Assembly: GCA_030549335.1 (NCBI GenBank)
Contig: CM060187.1
Coordinates: forward strand, 7,502,001 to 7,566,000
From: Pontederia crassipes
Lineage: Eukaryota > Streptophyta > Magnoliopsida > Commelinales > Pontederiaceae
Direction of reading: 5' to 3'
Length of the DNA stretch: 64,000 nucleotides
Shown here piece by piece: positions 13,924 through 25,100 of the stretch; position 1 is the stretch's first letter; each line of letters opens with the position of its first letter. The notes under the pieces are model-generated. The model saw nothing but the letters and a program-made list of their open reading frames with translations. It was not told the DNA's origin and did no database searches. A program made the translations under genes and the position numbers.

Positions 13924-14194
13924 CGCCGCCAAGGTCGACGCCGCGACGACGAACCGCGGCGGCGGGAAGGCCGGGCTGGCGGACCGATCGGGCCTCGAGA
14001 AAGGCGGGCACGCGAAGTTCGAGTGCCCCCTATGCAAGACCACCGCCCCGGACATGAAGTCGATGCAGATCCACCACGACGCCCGCCACCCCAAGATGCC
14101 CTTCGACGAGTCCAACCTCGTCGACCTCCACGCCTCCCGCGTCCCTGAACCCTCCAAGCCCAAGCCCGGCATCCGCGGAAGCTTCAAGAAGTAG
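13880..14194 (+). CDS. Small plant C2H2-type zinc-finger protein, intronless
   Basis: A 104-residue open frame starting with MTGKAKPKKHTAKE and ending in RGSFKK. The N-terminal half is Lys/Ala-rich (KHTAKEIAAKVDAATTNRGG), resembling the 4F5/SERF-like N-terminus found in small plant proteins. Residues 54-70 hold a single zinc finger: C in FECPLC (CxxC), then H in MQIHHDARHP. The C-terminal part is Pro/Ser/Lys-rich. The ATG is the first in the frame after the predicted transcription start and gives the conserved plant N-terminus. Very high GC and GC-ending codons contrast with the AT-rich flanks, as is common for monocot genes. The molecular role of this family is not established; nuclear or nucleic-acid binding is only inferred from the finger. 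Confidence 0.9.
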
Positions 14195-16185
14195 CCGCCC
14201 GGCCCTCATTGTTCGCATCCTTTCACCCGATCAGTACTATTGCTATTACTTGTCATCCGTCTTCTGCTGCTAGTGCCACCACCGTCAATTAGTTCTGCCC
14301 ACTGCCATTTTTTTTCAATAATCTCAAAGTCGCATCTTATAATGTCACCGGATTTTGGTTGTGTTATGTCGGTTTCTTTGATCTGAACCAAATCCCTGGT
14401 GTCTATGAGACTATGTATAGTAATATATATTAACTTTGTTGGTGGTGGATTGTGGAGATGAAGACGTGATCAATAAGACACATTGCCATTGGCTTATATG
14501 ATATCTATTTATTGGGACCTCAGTAGTGATAGATCTCTGATGCCTTGATGTGACTTGCAGTTCTGTGAATTATGCCATCTTTGCTCTGATATTATTTCTG
14601 TCATCACTTTCTTAAGCTTTACTTACGTTCATTGGTGAATTCATTTACCTATACTTTGTGCATTGCATCTGTGTGTTTATATCTTATTGTGCTCTGTAGA
14701 AATATGTTATCATGCATTTATTTGTGACACTATGTTATATTATTGACATGACACCAGGCATATTTTTTTTTTTTTTCTTGCTTGAACAATCTGATGCTTA
14801 GTGACTTATGAAACTTTTGGCTATTTAACAAGGATGATATAGTGGCCGAGTGTGTTGGATTTTGGAGGTAGAAAAATATTTATTACTGGGCCATAAACTA
14901 ATGATCTTGTTGTAAAACTTTCATCATTAAGTTGCTGAGATTGATTCACAACTAGCTAGAGAGAACTAGCCGGTATGTATTTCATTAACTTGAGTGTTTT
15001 GGGACTTCAATGAGTTGCAATAATATGCATTTTGCTTAATAATGTGCTTGAAGTTACTTTAATTTGATGGTATTGATGTTTTCCTACTCTACTTTAAATT
15101 GAAATGGTTGAGAAAGAGAGCAACTATTTAGCTACCAATTATGGGTGTTGTTGCAGGAAAACGGTGACTTGGATAGTTTTACATCATGTTTTCAATTCAA
15201 ATTCAGAACTTTGTTAAATTTGTTGGCATCCTGAGGTGTGCATTGCAAAATATTTATTCACATTGTTAATTTATAAGAAAACCAAATTTGGTTCTTTTCT
15301 TTTTTCTGTGGTCACCAGATCATCTGCACAAACGTTTCATTGCACTTCCACATTTTCTATAGTGTTTTGACTAGTTTACAAGTTGAACACAGTCTTGGGC
15401 TCTGGTAGGACTAGATTTTGTGTTTCAGGAAAAAATGTTTATGTTTTTTCAGTGTTAGCCTTCTTGTATCCATGTTTCACGCATTCCATTTTGTGTGAAA
15501 TTAGACTGTGTTCATTTGGAATTCTCATAGCAATATGAATTCTTTGATGAATATCCGACATTATGTTTGTTTCTTGTAGGCAAACTATGTTTCACGATGT
15601 GGCCTTTGCCATCAACTGTAGTCACTCTTGCGTATACCTCGTTTACTTTGTAACATTTCTTTTGTGTCACAAGTTCTTCCATACGTGTGTCATGTCATCG
15701 ATAAATTTTAATTCTCTGGAGTCAAATGGCACAAGAAATGCCGAAGTGAGAAGTGGTAAGGTGAATTAATGAAAGCTTAATCTATAAGCATCGAAGTTAA
15801 CATCGATGATGGACCTAAAAAAAAAAGACAATGGTGGGAGGCAGACAATTCGAACATCGATGAAAGACAATTCACTTGTAATTAATCTATAAGCATCGAA
15901 CATGCCTTTTTGGACCCTTCAAACATGGTACTTACAAGTGAATTGATTCATTAAAAAGGCAACTACAACATACAAGGTTTGATATGCATAAAATAACAAA
16001 TAAAAGTCTCTTTGGAGATTTTACAACAACAAAACCAAACCAAGCGATGTATACGTCCAGGAATGGAAACTATTCCATTCTAAAGAGCAACAACGGCGCA
16101 GGACAATACAAAAGCAGCTCAACTTCACTTGATCGGCGGGCAATTTGGCAATGCTTCTTCTTCTGAAGAGTTTCAGCAGCATGAT
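14195..16185. other. Intergenic region between two convergent genes
   Basis: The left few hundred bases should be the 3' UTR of the zinc-finger gene and the right few hundred that of the WAT1-related gene, which comes from the other strand. No open frame shows protein-family features. A short direct repeat (taatctataagcatcgaa) occurs near 15778 and 15882. Confidence 0.5.
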
Positions 16186-19100
16186 TTACGCTAGCAACTG
16201 CCGCAGCTTCGCAGTCTCTTTATAGCGCGCCCAAGTAACTAAGTATAGACCACCCACGATCAATATTCCTCCCATTATGCTGCTTACAAAAGTGCACATA
16301 TCAATTACAACTGAGTGAGAGAAATGAGTCACATGATGGGCATAATCGCAGCAAAGAAATGAAAATTGCCGAACCCACAGCCGCAATAAACTGTTAGGCG
16401 ACCTCTTTGTACCTTTTATTAGGAAAGTCTCCTTGTGCTATATAGGGCTCTCCTAGAACAATTTTTTTTCGATTATAACAACATATTTTTAGGCGTCTTT
16501 GACAACCGCTAAGCTAGAGATGGCATTTCGAGTGGGCCGTGCGGCCCGGCACGCCGCCGGCCCACCCAAAAGCCATGCCGGCCGGGCGCCTTTGACAACC
16601 GCTAACCTAGTGATGGAATTTCGGAGGCCCGGCACACTGCCCGGCCCATAAGGGACACGACCTGTGCACGAAAAAATAGGCCATGTCGTGCCATTCCCTG
16701 CCGGGTCGGCCATCCTCACTATTGGGATGACACGGCCTGGGCACGTTGAACACGAACCCGACACGACACGACCCATTTTGGCACGAGTTATTTTTTCCAA
16801 CGCACAAACACAGACCATGCAATACCAGTACGGTCCGTGCACCGTGATGATAGGACGCGTCATACGACGTATTTGAAATTAACATGGACCATGTGGACTC
16901 TAACACAATCCGCATTTAGAAGATGATACTCCGCGGTCATTTGAAACTTCAACACGACCCCGTTGATCAAACATGACCCATTTTTTCTATTTTTAAATGA
17001 GATTCGCGATTTGACAATATGAACACCGCTCGGCTCGGGCCGCGACCGAAGCCCGGGCGGATGATCCCGCCCGCGGAGATGTCGTCGGCGCGGCCGAGGC
17101 GGCGGCGCGCGCCCTCGCGGCGTGCCCCACAAGGGCACCCGCATCCCCCGGGGGCCGGCCAGCGACTGTAGAGTCACGAATGTGGTCAAAGGGTACAATA
17201 CGGACCGTGTTAAGTGCAACGGGGGCCGTGGCAAAGTATTTTTATTGCATTCCTCCGCCTATAAAAATTGCTGCCGACCCTTTTTTTGATCTTCATTCAA
17301 GCTCCCAAAGTGCTCTCTCCGCGTCTCTCACACTGTCTCTCTGAATTTCTCTTCTCTCCATTCATGCTCTCAAACTCTCACGCTTAATTTATATTTACAT
17401 TATAATATTTATTCATGCTCTCAAACTCTCACTCTTAATTTATATATACATTATAATATTTATTCAGCAATATTTTATATTATTATTATTATATTTACAT
17501 TATCTCATTCTTAATTTCTTCTATATAACTGCATAATGGACTCGTGTGATCCCTTTCGTCTATATGATGATTTTGCTGCTTATTTACCTTATGGACCACT
17601 ACCTACATATCCATATGGTACACCATATAATACTAATAATAGTGGTGATTCTAATTCTTTATCAGCACAACTAAGTGTCGATTCATCGGCTCATATGGAA
17701 ACTATGACGCCATCAACTAACTGCCCAATTACTCCAACTACATATGTTAATCTTCCTGTCATTCCTAATCTTAATGTTGCTTCAAGTTCTGCAGGTTCTG
17801 AAAGAGATTGTGCAACTGCAATAACGACACAGGTCCGTCAAGCTAAGATGCTCCCGCGCAAGGTGAGATAATAGGTAAAAAAAGAACATCAAAGTTAACT
17901 AGTGAAGTTTGGAATTATTTTGAAAAAGTTATAGATAAAAATGATCCAAAAAAAGATAAAGTTATTTGTAAAATTTGCAAGGCTAGTTATGCTGCCACCT
18001 CTTTTTACGACATTTAGAATCGCATCCTATAACGACTAGGGAACAATTTTTAGCGGATCAATTACCGCAACAAACTCAACTAATTACACTCGATCGTGGT
18101 ACTGTCGGGAGCTTTTTATTTGCTTATAATAAAGAAAATATGCGTGAAGATTTAACAAGATACATTATACATGTAGAAGTGCCTTACACATTTGCTGAAG
18201 ATGAAAATTTTTTATATTATCAATAAAATTATGTACAAAGTGTCTTGAGAAATGTTAGTAGAAAAACTGTTAAAAAAGATTTGATTAAATTACATCGTAA
18301 GAAGAACCAAACTAATAAATTATTTTTTAGATTATAAATTCATGTATAGTTTGACTAGTGACATATGGACTTATTTAAATGGTGATGTTTTCTTATGTGT
18401 TACAGGTCATTAGATTTGGATTGATACAAATTGGGTAGTGCAAAAAAAGAATTATTGCATTTAAAGAAATTGAACATCCTCGTAATGGTTTGCAAATTGC
18501 CAACGTAATAGAAAAAATAATTAACAAATATGATTTTAAAGATAAAATTCTATATCTTACTCTTGATAAAGCAAGTACTAATAATTCCGCTGCACAATTT
18601 TTAATTCAAAGATTAAATCCTCCTTTAAATGAAATTCTTTTACATCAAAGATATGCATGTCATACTGTTAATTTGGGTGTTAAAAAAGGATTAAAGGTAG
18701 TTGTTAGAGTACTTGAAACTCTTAGATCAGTAATTGTAAATTTACGTCACTCTGCACCTAAGAGACAAACATTTAAAGAAATTTGTCATCATTATAATAT
18801 TCCATTTAGACAAGATGGAATAGTACTATGGCATGCTTACATTGTATATTCCATTTAGACATGTACTCGATAATTATATTTTAATTATGATGTAATGTCC
18901 AGCAGCTCGAATTACTGATTCAGAATGGGATGTTGCTAACACAATTATGGAATTGTTACAAGTTTTTTATAATGCTACTTTAGAGTTATCTGCCATTTAT
19001 TCTCCTATTTCACATTTAATAATTAATCAACTTCATGAAATGACAAGTTCATTTAATGAAAAATGTGAATTATCAAATGAATTTTCTAAAATAATTTATT

Positions 19101-22100
19101 TGATGGAATCAAAATTTTTAGAATATTGGAATAATTTGTCTCTCATAGGAATTTTATCATTGATGGATCCTAGATTTAAGGGGTCCGGTCCTAAATGGTA
19201 CACAAGAGAAACTAAGAATTATTTTCTCGAACAATATATAAGAAGTCATCTAGAATTACAAACTGACAATTTTGTTAATCCAAATTATGATTATGAAAAT
19301 ATAATAAATAACTTATATAATATTTATGAAGTAAAATTTGGTGTAATGAACTGCAAGATTACTTATCACGTCCATATAAATGTGATAGTGAAATCGATGT
19401 CTTGACATGATGGAGATTAAATGGTCGTACATATTTAATTCTCTCCGCCTTAGCTCGAGATGTTTTAACTTGTTCTGTTGTCTACAATGACATTAGAACA
19501 ATGTTTGTTCCAAGATTTGGACGAGAGAAGAAATAAAATGAACTCTAAGTTGATGGAAGTTTGTATATTACTAAAAGATTGGTTGATGGAGATACTCGAA
19601 CACAAGGTCAGGAATCCACATTACCATACATGGAAGATGACGATGAAATGGATGTCTCCTCCGCCTATAATTCTTCATAAAATAATTGTTCATAAAAGAT
19701 ATAATTTTTAATTTTTAACTGGTAAATTACGTCAAATGCTCTAACTTTACGTTTGCTTAACGATACTCTCCAACTTCACTTTGTAACACGAATGCCCTCC
19801 ATCTTTGAACTCGTTTCACCCAGTGCCCTTTTTACCTGCTATCATCGGTTCCCCTATGATCGATCAACGTGGCAATATTAAAAAAAATAAAATTTCTCTT
19901 GCCTCCCCTACGTCGGCGAACTTAGTCAGCCAGAGGTCGGCCCAAACAAGGGGGGGGGCCCTTTGTGACCTCCGACAACCCTCCTACGACCTTCGCGCGA
20001 GGCGAAGGTCGCACAAGGGACGAACCCCCCTCCGACCTTCGCGCGTTGGTGAAGGTCGCACGGGGGCGACCTTCATCGGCGCGCAAAGGTCGGGCAATGC
20101 GCGGAGGTGGAGCCGCCCCCACGCTTCTCGCTTCGCTGGCGCCAACGCCGACCCCCCTCGCTCGTCGCGTGTTGTTCTCGCTTCACGTGCGCCAAGTGAC
20201 CCCTTTCGTGTTGCACGCCGACGACGTGAAAGGGGGGTCGTCGCGACCCCGTCCCCCGTGCAACGCAAGAGGGAGCTCCCACTTATTTTTTAAAATTTTT
20301 TATTGATGCCACGTCGGATTTTTCTTAGGTGGAGGAGAAATTAAATGACCGACGCCACGTCAACGGGGCGATTGAGGAACCGACGATAGTAAGTAAAAAT
20401 GGCATCCGGTGAAACGAGTTAAAAGATAGATGACATTCGTGTTACAAATTAAAGTTAGAGGGTATCGCTGCGACTAAAGTTGGAGGGTATTTGATGTCAT
20501 GTACCCAAATTTTAACTATATAATTATTATAAGTCGTATATTATAAAATAATTAATAATATTAATTATATTATATAATAATTTAACAAGTAAATTAAAAA
20601 GCAAAAAGAAAAAAAATGGGCCGCCCGACCCGGCACGGCACGGTCAAACTGTGTTTGACCGGCACGGGCACGACACAACACGGCCCATTTTTCCTTCTCT
20701 ATGCTAACCCCCTAATATTTTGCGTGTAGATGTTGCCAAAGTATTATTAAAATAGGAGACAAAGAAAGACGAGAGAGAGAGAGCAAACCTTCCAAGATAG
20801 ACTGCGCTCCCAAGGAAGATCGTTGACAATATAGTGGACATTGCAAGTTGAAGCGGATTGTAGAGAGCTATCATAGTTGGCCCTAATATTTTATTGGACC
20901 ATGCCATCAAGCCATAGCTCATAGCAGATACAACAATCCCCTGAAAAAGAAAATCTACCATGAGAATATTTTTCTTTTCCTGAAAAGGAAAATTCAAAAT
21001 TTTCACATTTCCATCTTACCAGAAGTTGTCATAAATAAAACAAATATGTGAGCAGCCCAAATAGATAGTTTGTATAGATCCCAAACAAGGAAAAGATTTA
21101 GAGAAAAGTGCTCATGTCACGGGGCGTTTCCCGTGACACGAAGCGTGAAGCCTCGCGGCACCAGTGCCGTTCAACTTATAGCCCTCGGCCGCTCAGCGCC
21201 GAAAACATGAAACACATGCAGCCGCCCCGCACTGCGTAATATTGCGGAGTACCAAGTTATCCGCCCTTAGGGCATTTATCTTGTAAGGCCGTCTTTATGA
21301 ATGACCAAGTAGGTGACGTTCCCGTAGGGTACGTCTTTTGCATATTCAATATGTAACAAGACTCCTATACCTACGGTACACTGGGAGGAGTTCACTAGTG
21401 CCTTCCGAGGCCCAATTGTATGTTATGTTTCATCATATTTAATACAAGTAAGCTTTCCTTTAATTCTAGTGTCATGGCCTTGAGCGTGGGGTGGCAACCC
21501 ACATCGGTGTCCCTTCGTGGCGTCCCGTGGTCCCCTCGTCGCCCCTTCGGACTTTAAGCGCCCAAGCGCCTACATTAGTGCCGCAACGCGCTAATACCAC
21601 GGTCTCGTGACGAGTAGTCCAACACTCTAGTCATGTCCGTGATTGAATGCCTATAAGAGCGACTCTCGACAAAGTCGTCTCGACCATAAAACTTCCGCTG
21701 CAAACTCAAAACAGGCTTGGCTAGGTGCCTATCCGCTTAGTCGCCGCACGTGGTCTAGTGTCCGAGAATGACCCCGTGACAAGTGGTATCAGAGCAGTTC
21801 TTCCTGCTCGGATTACCCAGCGACGATGACTCGCTTGTGTCGTCGCAACGTGCCCTGGCGTAGGAAATGTGCTTCCGCTCAAATACTCCATCACGCCCAG
21901 GCGCACTGGTACCATGGTCTTTGATCGTGGACGCCAACGAGGAAGGCATGGCAAGCCTCCTCGCCGCACGCCCAGTCGTGCCCCGCAGCATGTTCCTCAT
22001 ACACCCGTGTCGTGTCAAGGAACGTCCGTCATGCATCATGATGGCGGATTGATCGCCCCGCCTAACCGGGACGGTCATGCGTCGCTCACTCGAGCAGATC

Positions 22101-25100
22101 AACCACCCCAGGTATACAGTCGGGAATCCTGAAGTGTCGCGCTGCGTCAAAGAGTGGCCATATGCTCTGCATGATGGTCTTGCGCTGCTTATATCATGAG
22201 ATCGCTTACACGAGCGTCGTGTAACTCGGAGGACCCGTGTCACATTCAGGGACTGTCGGTCATGCACTATCATGACGACCTGGCGCTGCTCGGTATTTCG
22301 TGACGTCGCATCGCATGCCAGTCATGCAACGTGAAGTGCACAACCGCTTCACGGGGGAAGTTGGCTTAAAGACAAATATCAAAGTTCATGGTCCCCTTTC
22401 GGCCAAAGAATATCATCCCTTCGGCCAAGGAGCATCAATCACAAGCATCTTGTCGTGCCGCAGCATCACCTGCCACGCCACGATGACTTTCAGGAATGGA
22501 GCAAAGCGTTGATTACTTGCAAACACTCGCGGACGAGCCGTCAGCCTTGCCTGCTTCGTCAAGTGTCGCCCCGCAAGCGGCGCGATGTCATTCATCAAGG
22601 AGTGGGACGAACCTGATACATGCCAACGCAAATCGACGCCTCAACTCAGCGACCAATTTGGCAAATGGTCTGAGCGTCGAGCATCGGCGAACCTTGGCAT
22701 GCTGCTGTCAAGCGTTCTGCCGCCAACCGAAGGAAGGAGTGCCCTTTCCTTTCGGACATCGCCTCGAGTAATCGAAGCGGCCTCCGAGGATCGCAATGCG
22801 AAGCTTTTGAAGGACACATTGGCGATGTCGTCCCTTCGAATGGAGATGGAGGTAATGTTGGGAGCTCATGCCACGAGTTCACCAACCGCAGTCCGCTTAT
22901 CTAAGCGGAGCGTCTTCACAAGCATCCGCACGGATCTGTGAAGGCCCGAAACGGCTACTCTTTCGCAAGGGTCAAGCCGCCCGGTGGACGAGTATGTCAA
23001 AGGTGTATGATCTAGGATGACAAGCACAGTGACATTACTTTGTCCAAGGAGCGGACGGATGAACATCTAAGGTGCATCCTCTTCGTGAACGAGCACAACG
23101 ATCTCGCCCCGTCCATACCCCAAAGGGATTGCCAACGCTTCAAAGGAAGTCCCAGGATCGAAAGAAGGCATATCCCAAGAACCCTGCAAGATGTGGCAAA
23201 CTCAGGATGGCGTTGCCATCGCGACAATGTAGAATGTGGCAAACATGCATCCCAGACATGGGACAGAAGAAGTGGCAGTTCATCAATTATGCAAACCCTG
23301 ACAAGTTGGGACTGGAGGTCAAGATCGCATTGTTCAACATCGGCCAGATGGACATGTTGAAGGAGGAAGTGAAAGGAATCACCGAGCTCCGCCTACAGTG
23401 TTCCCAGGAGGATGAAGACCCAGTGTTGGTGCTCTTCAAGCAGAGGGGTTAGAAGCTTTGGACTAGGAAGGAGTTGGAACGACCGGATCGTCCAACCTCC
23501 GCTCACTAGTCGATGCTGCCAAGTCAATCAGGACAAGTGCCATACCACCAAAGCCCTTGGGCAAGGGCAATGGTGGGGGAGAGAAGTTCAAGTCGCAAGG
23601 AGGAAGCTACTTATGCCGAAGATAAAGATCGCCCATCGAAGCAGGAGAAGAGAGTCGAACCACAGGCACATGTGGGGAGACCCTCATTGTCGCTCACTAT
23701 AGCGACTGGGAGTGGACAAGGTGCGGAATGTTATACCAAAGAACCTTGCACCACCTCAAACCGTCGAGATATCTCTTGTCCACCAAGGGGAAGGTGGAGA
23801 TGTTCTCAAGGCTCGGCGGACGAAGGACTCAACGTTGCAGCCATCTGCAACTTGGGGACAACGAGTTGAACCACAAGGAAACGTGGGGAGACTCTCGTCG
23901 CCCACTATGGCGACTTGGATGGACAAGGCATGGATTGTCATATCAAAGAACCTTGTCCCGCCTCAAGACTGCCGAAACATCATGTGGTCACCAAGGAGGA
24001 GGTGGTCCTGCGCTTTTAGTTCGGCAGAGGTATGGAAGACTCTACGTTGCAATCATGTGCAACATAGAGACGTTGAGTCAAGCCACAAAGAGACCGGAAG
24101 CGTCCCAAAGTATCCGTGGGAAGACTCTCGTCGCTCATCATAGCGACCCCAGGCACCCGAAGCAGACAAGCTACAAGCATCGACATCGGAGAGCTTGTGC
24201 TGTTTCAAGCCGTCGAAATTCAAGAATGATCATCGAGGGTGAGATGGTCCCGCACTTCGCATTCGACGGAAGGAAGACCTTATGCTGCGGCCATCCGCAA
24301 CATGAAGGCATCGAGTCAAGTCATGCAGGTCGAATGGCGAGACTCTTCATCGTGTTCTACACGACCCTGAGATAACTCTTCTCCGCGCTATTCCTGAAGG
24401 CATACAAGAGTTGTTTCACCCCCAAAGAAGCCAAACCACACAAGTTGACGCTGCGCAAGTCGAAGAGAAGTGAAGCCAACAGAAACTTGATGGACGGATA
24501 GTTGCTTGATGAAGTCAGACCGCACATGGCGGACTCCACTGGCGCTGCACAAGTGATGACCCCGGATTGGACGAAGGATCAGCGAGCGAAGCAGGCCCGA
24601 GGGAGGAGTCCTCAGCGAGACCCCAAGGAGCGGGCATTCCTGACGTTGCGTGATGCTGGTGAAGTTGAAGTCAAGGCAAAGAAGACAGAATTGAACGAGA
24701 CAAGCGAAATCAAGACTCAAGACGAAGGCCCCGAGGAAGCCCGGACAACGGCGTCGGGGGCGTCGCCGACTTTGGTGGGGGAGAATGTCACGGGGCGTTT
24801 CCCGTGACACGAAGCGTGAAACCTCGCGGCACCAGTGCCGCTCAACTTATAGCCCTCGGCCGCTCAGCGCCGAAAATATGGAACACATGCAGCCGCCCCG
24901 CACTGCGTAATATTGCGGAGTACCAAGTTATCCGCCCTTAGGGCATTTATCTTGTAAGGCCGTCCTTATGAATGGCCAAGTAGGTGACGTTCCCGTATGG
25001 TACGTCTTTTGCATCTTCAATATGTAACAAGACTCCTATACCTACGGTACACTGGGAGGAGTTCACTAGTGCCTTCCGAGGCCCAATTGTATGTTATGTT

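Larger units (their letters stand above)
16608..20701 (+). mobile_element. hAT DNA transposon, about 4.1 kb, in the last intron of the WAT1-related gene
   Basis: Left end tagtgatggaatttcgg and right end (reverse complement) tagagaaggaaaaatgg form short imperfect terminal inverted repeats. The subterminal regions are rich in ggcccggcac / gggccgtg motifs on both sides, typical of plant hAT elements. The 8-bp target duplication is cgctaacc (16600-16607) against tgctaacc (20702-20709), 7 of 8. It carries a decayed transposase (17536-19710) and a younger MITE (19721-20506). Confidence 0.85.

Noticed and set aside
19805-20306. Several long open frames on both strands
   Set aside because: They lie in the GC-rich hairpin core of the MITE and have no conserved protein features.
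23728-24375. 215-residue open frame in the LARD-like element
   Set aside because: It spans the 210-bp tandem repeats and shows no known domain; better explained by repeat structure than by a gene.
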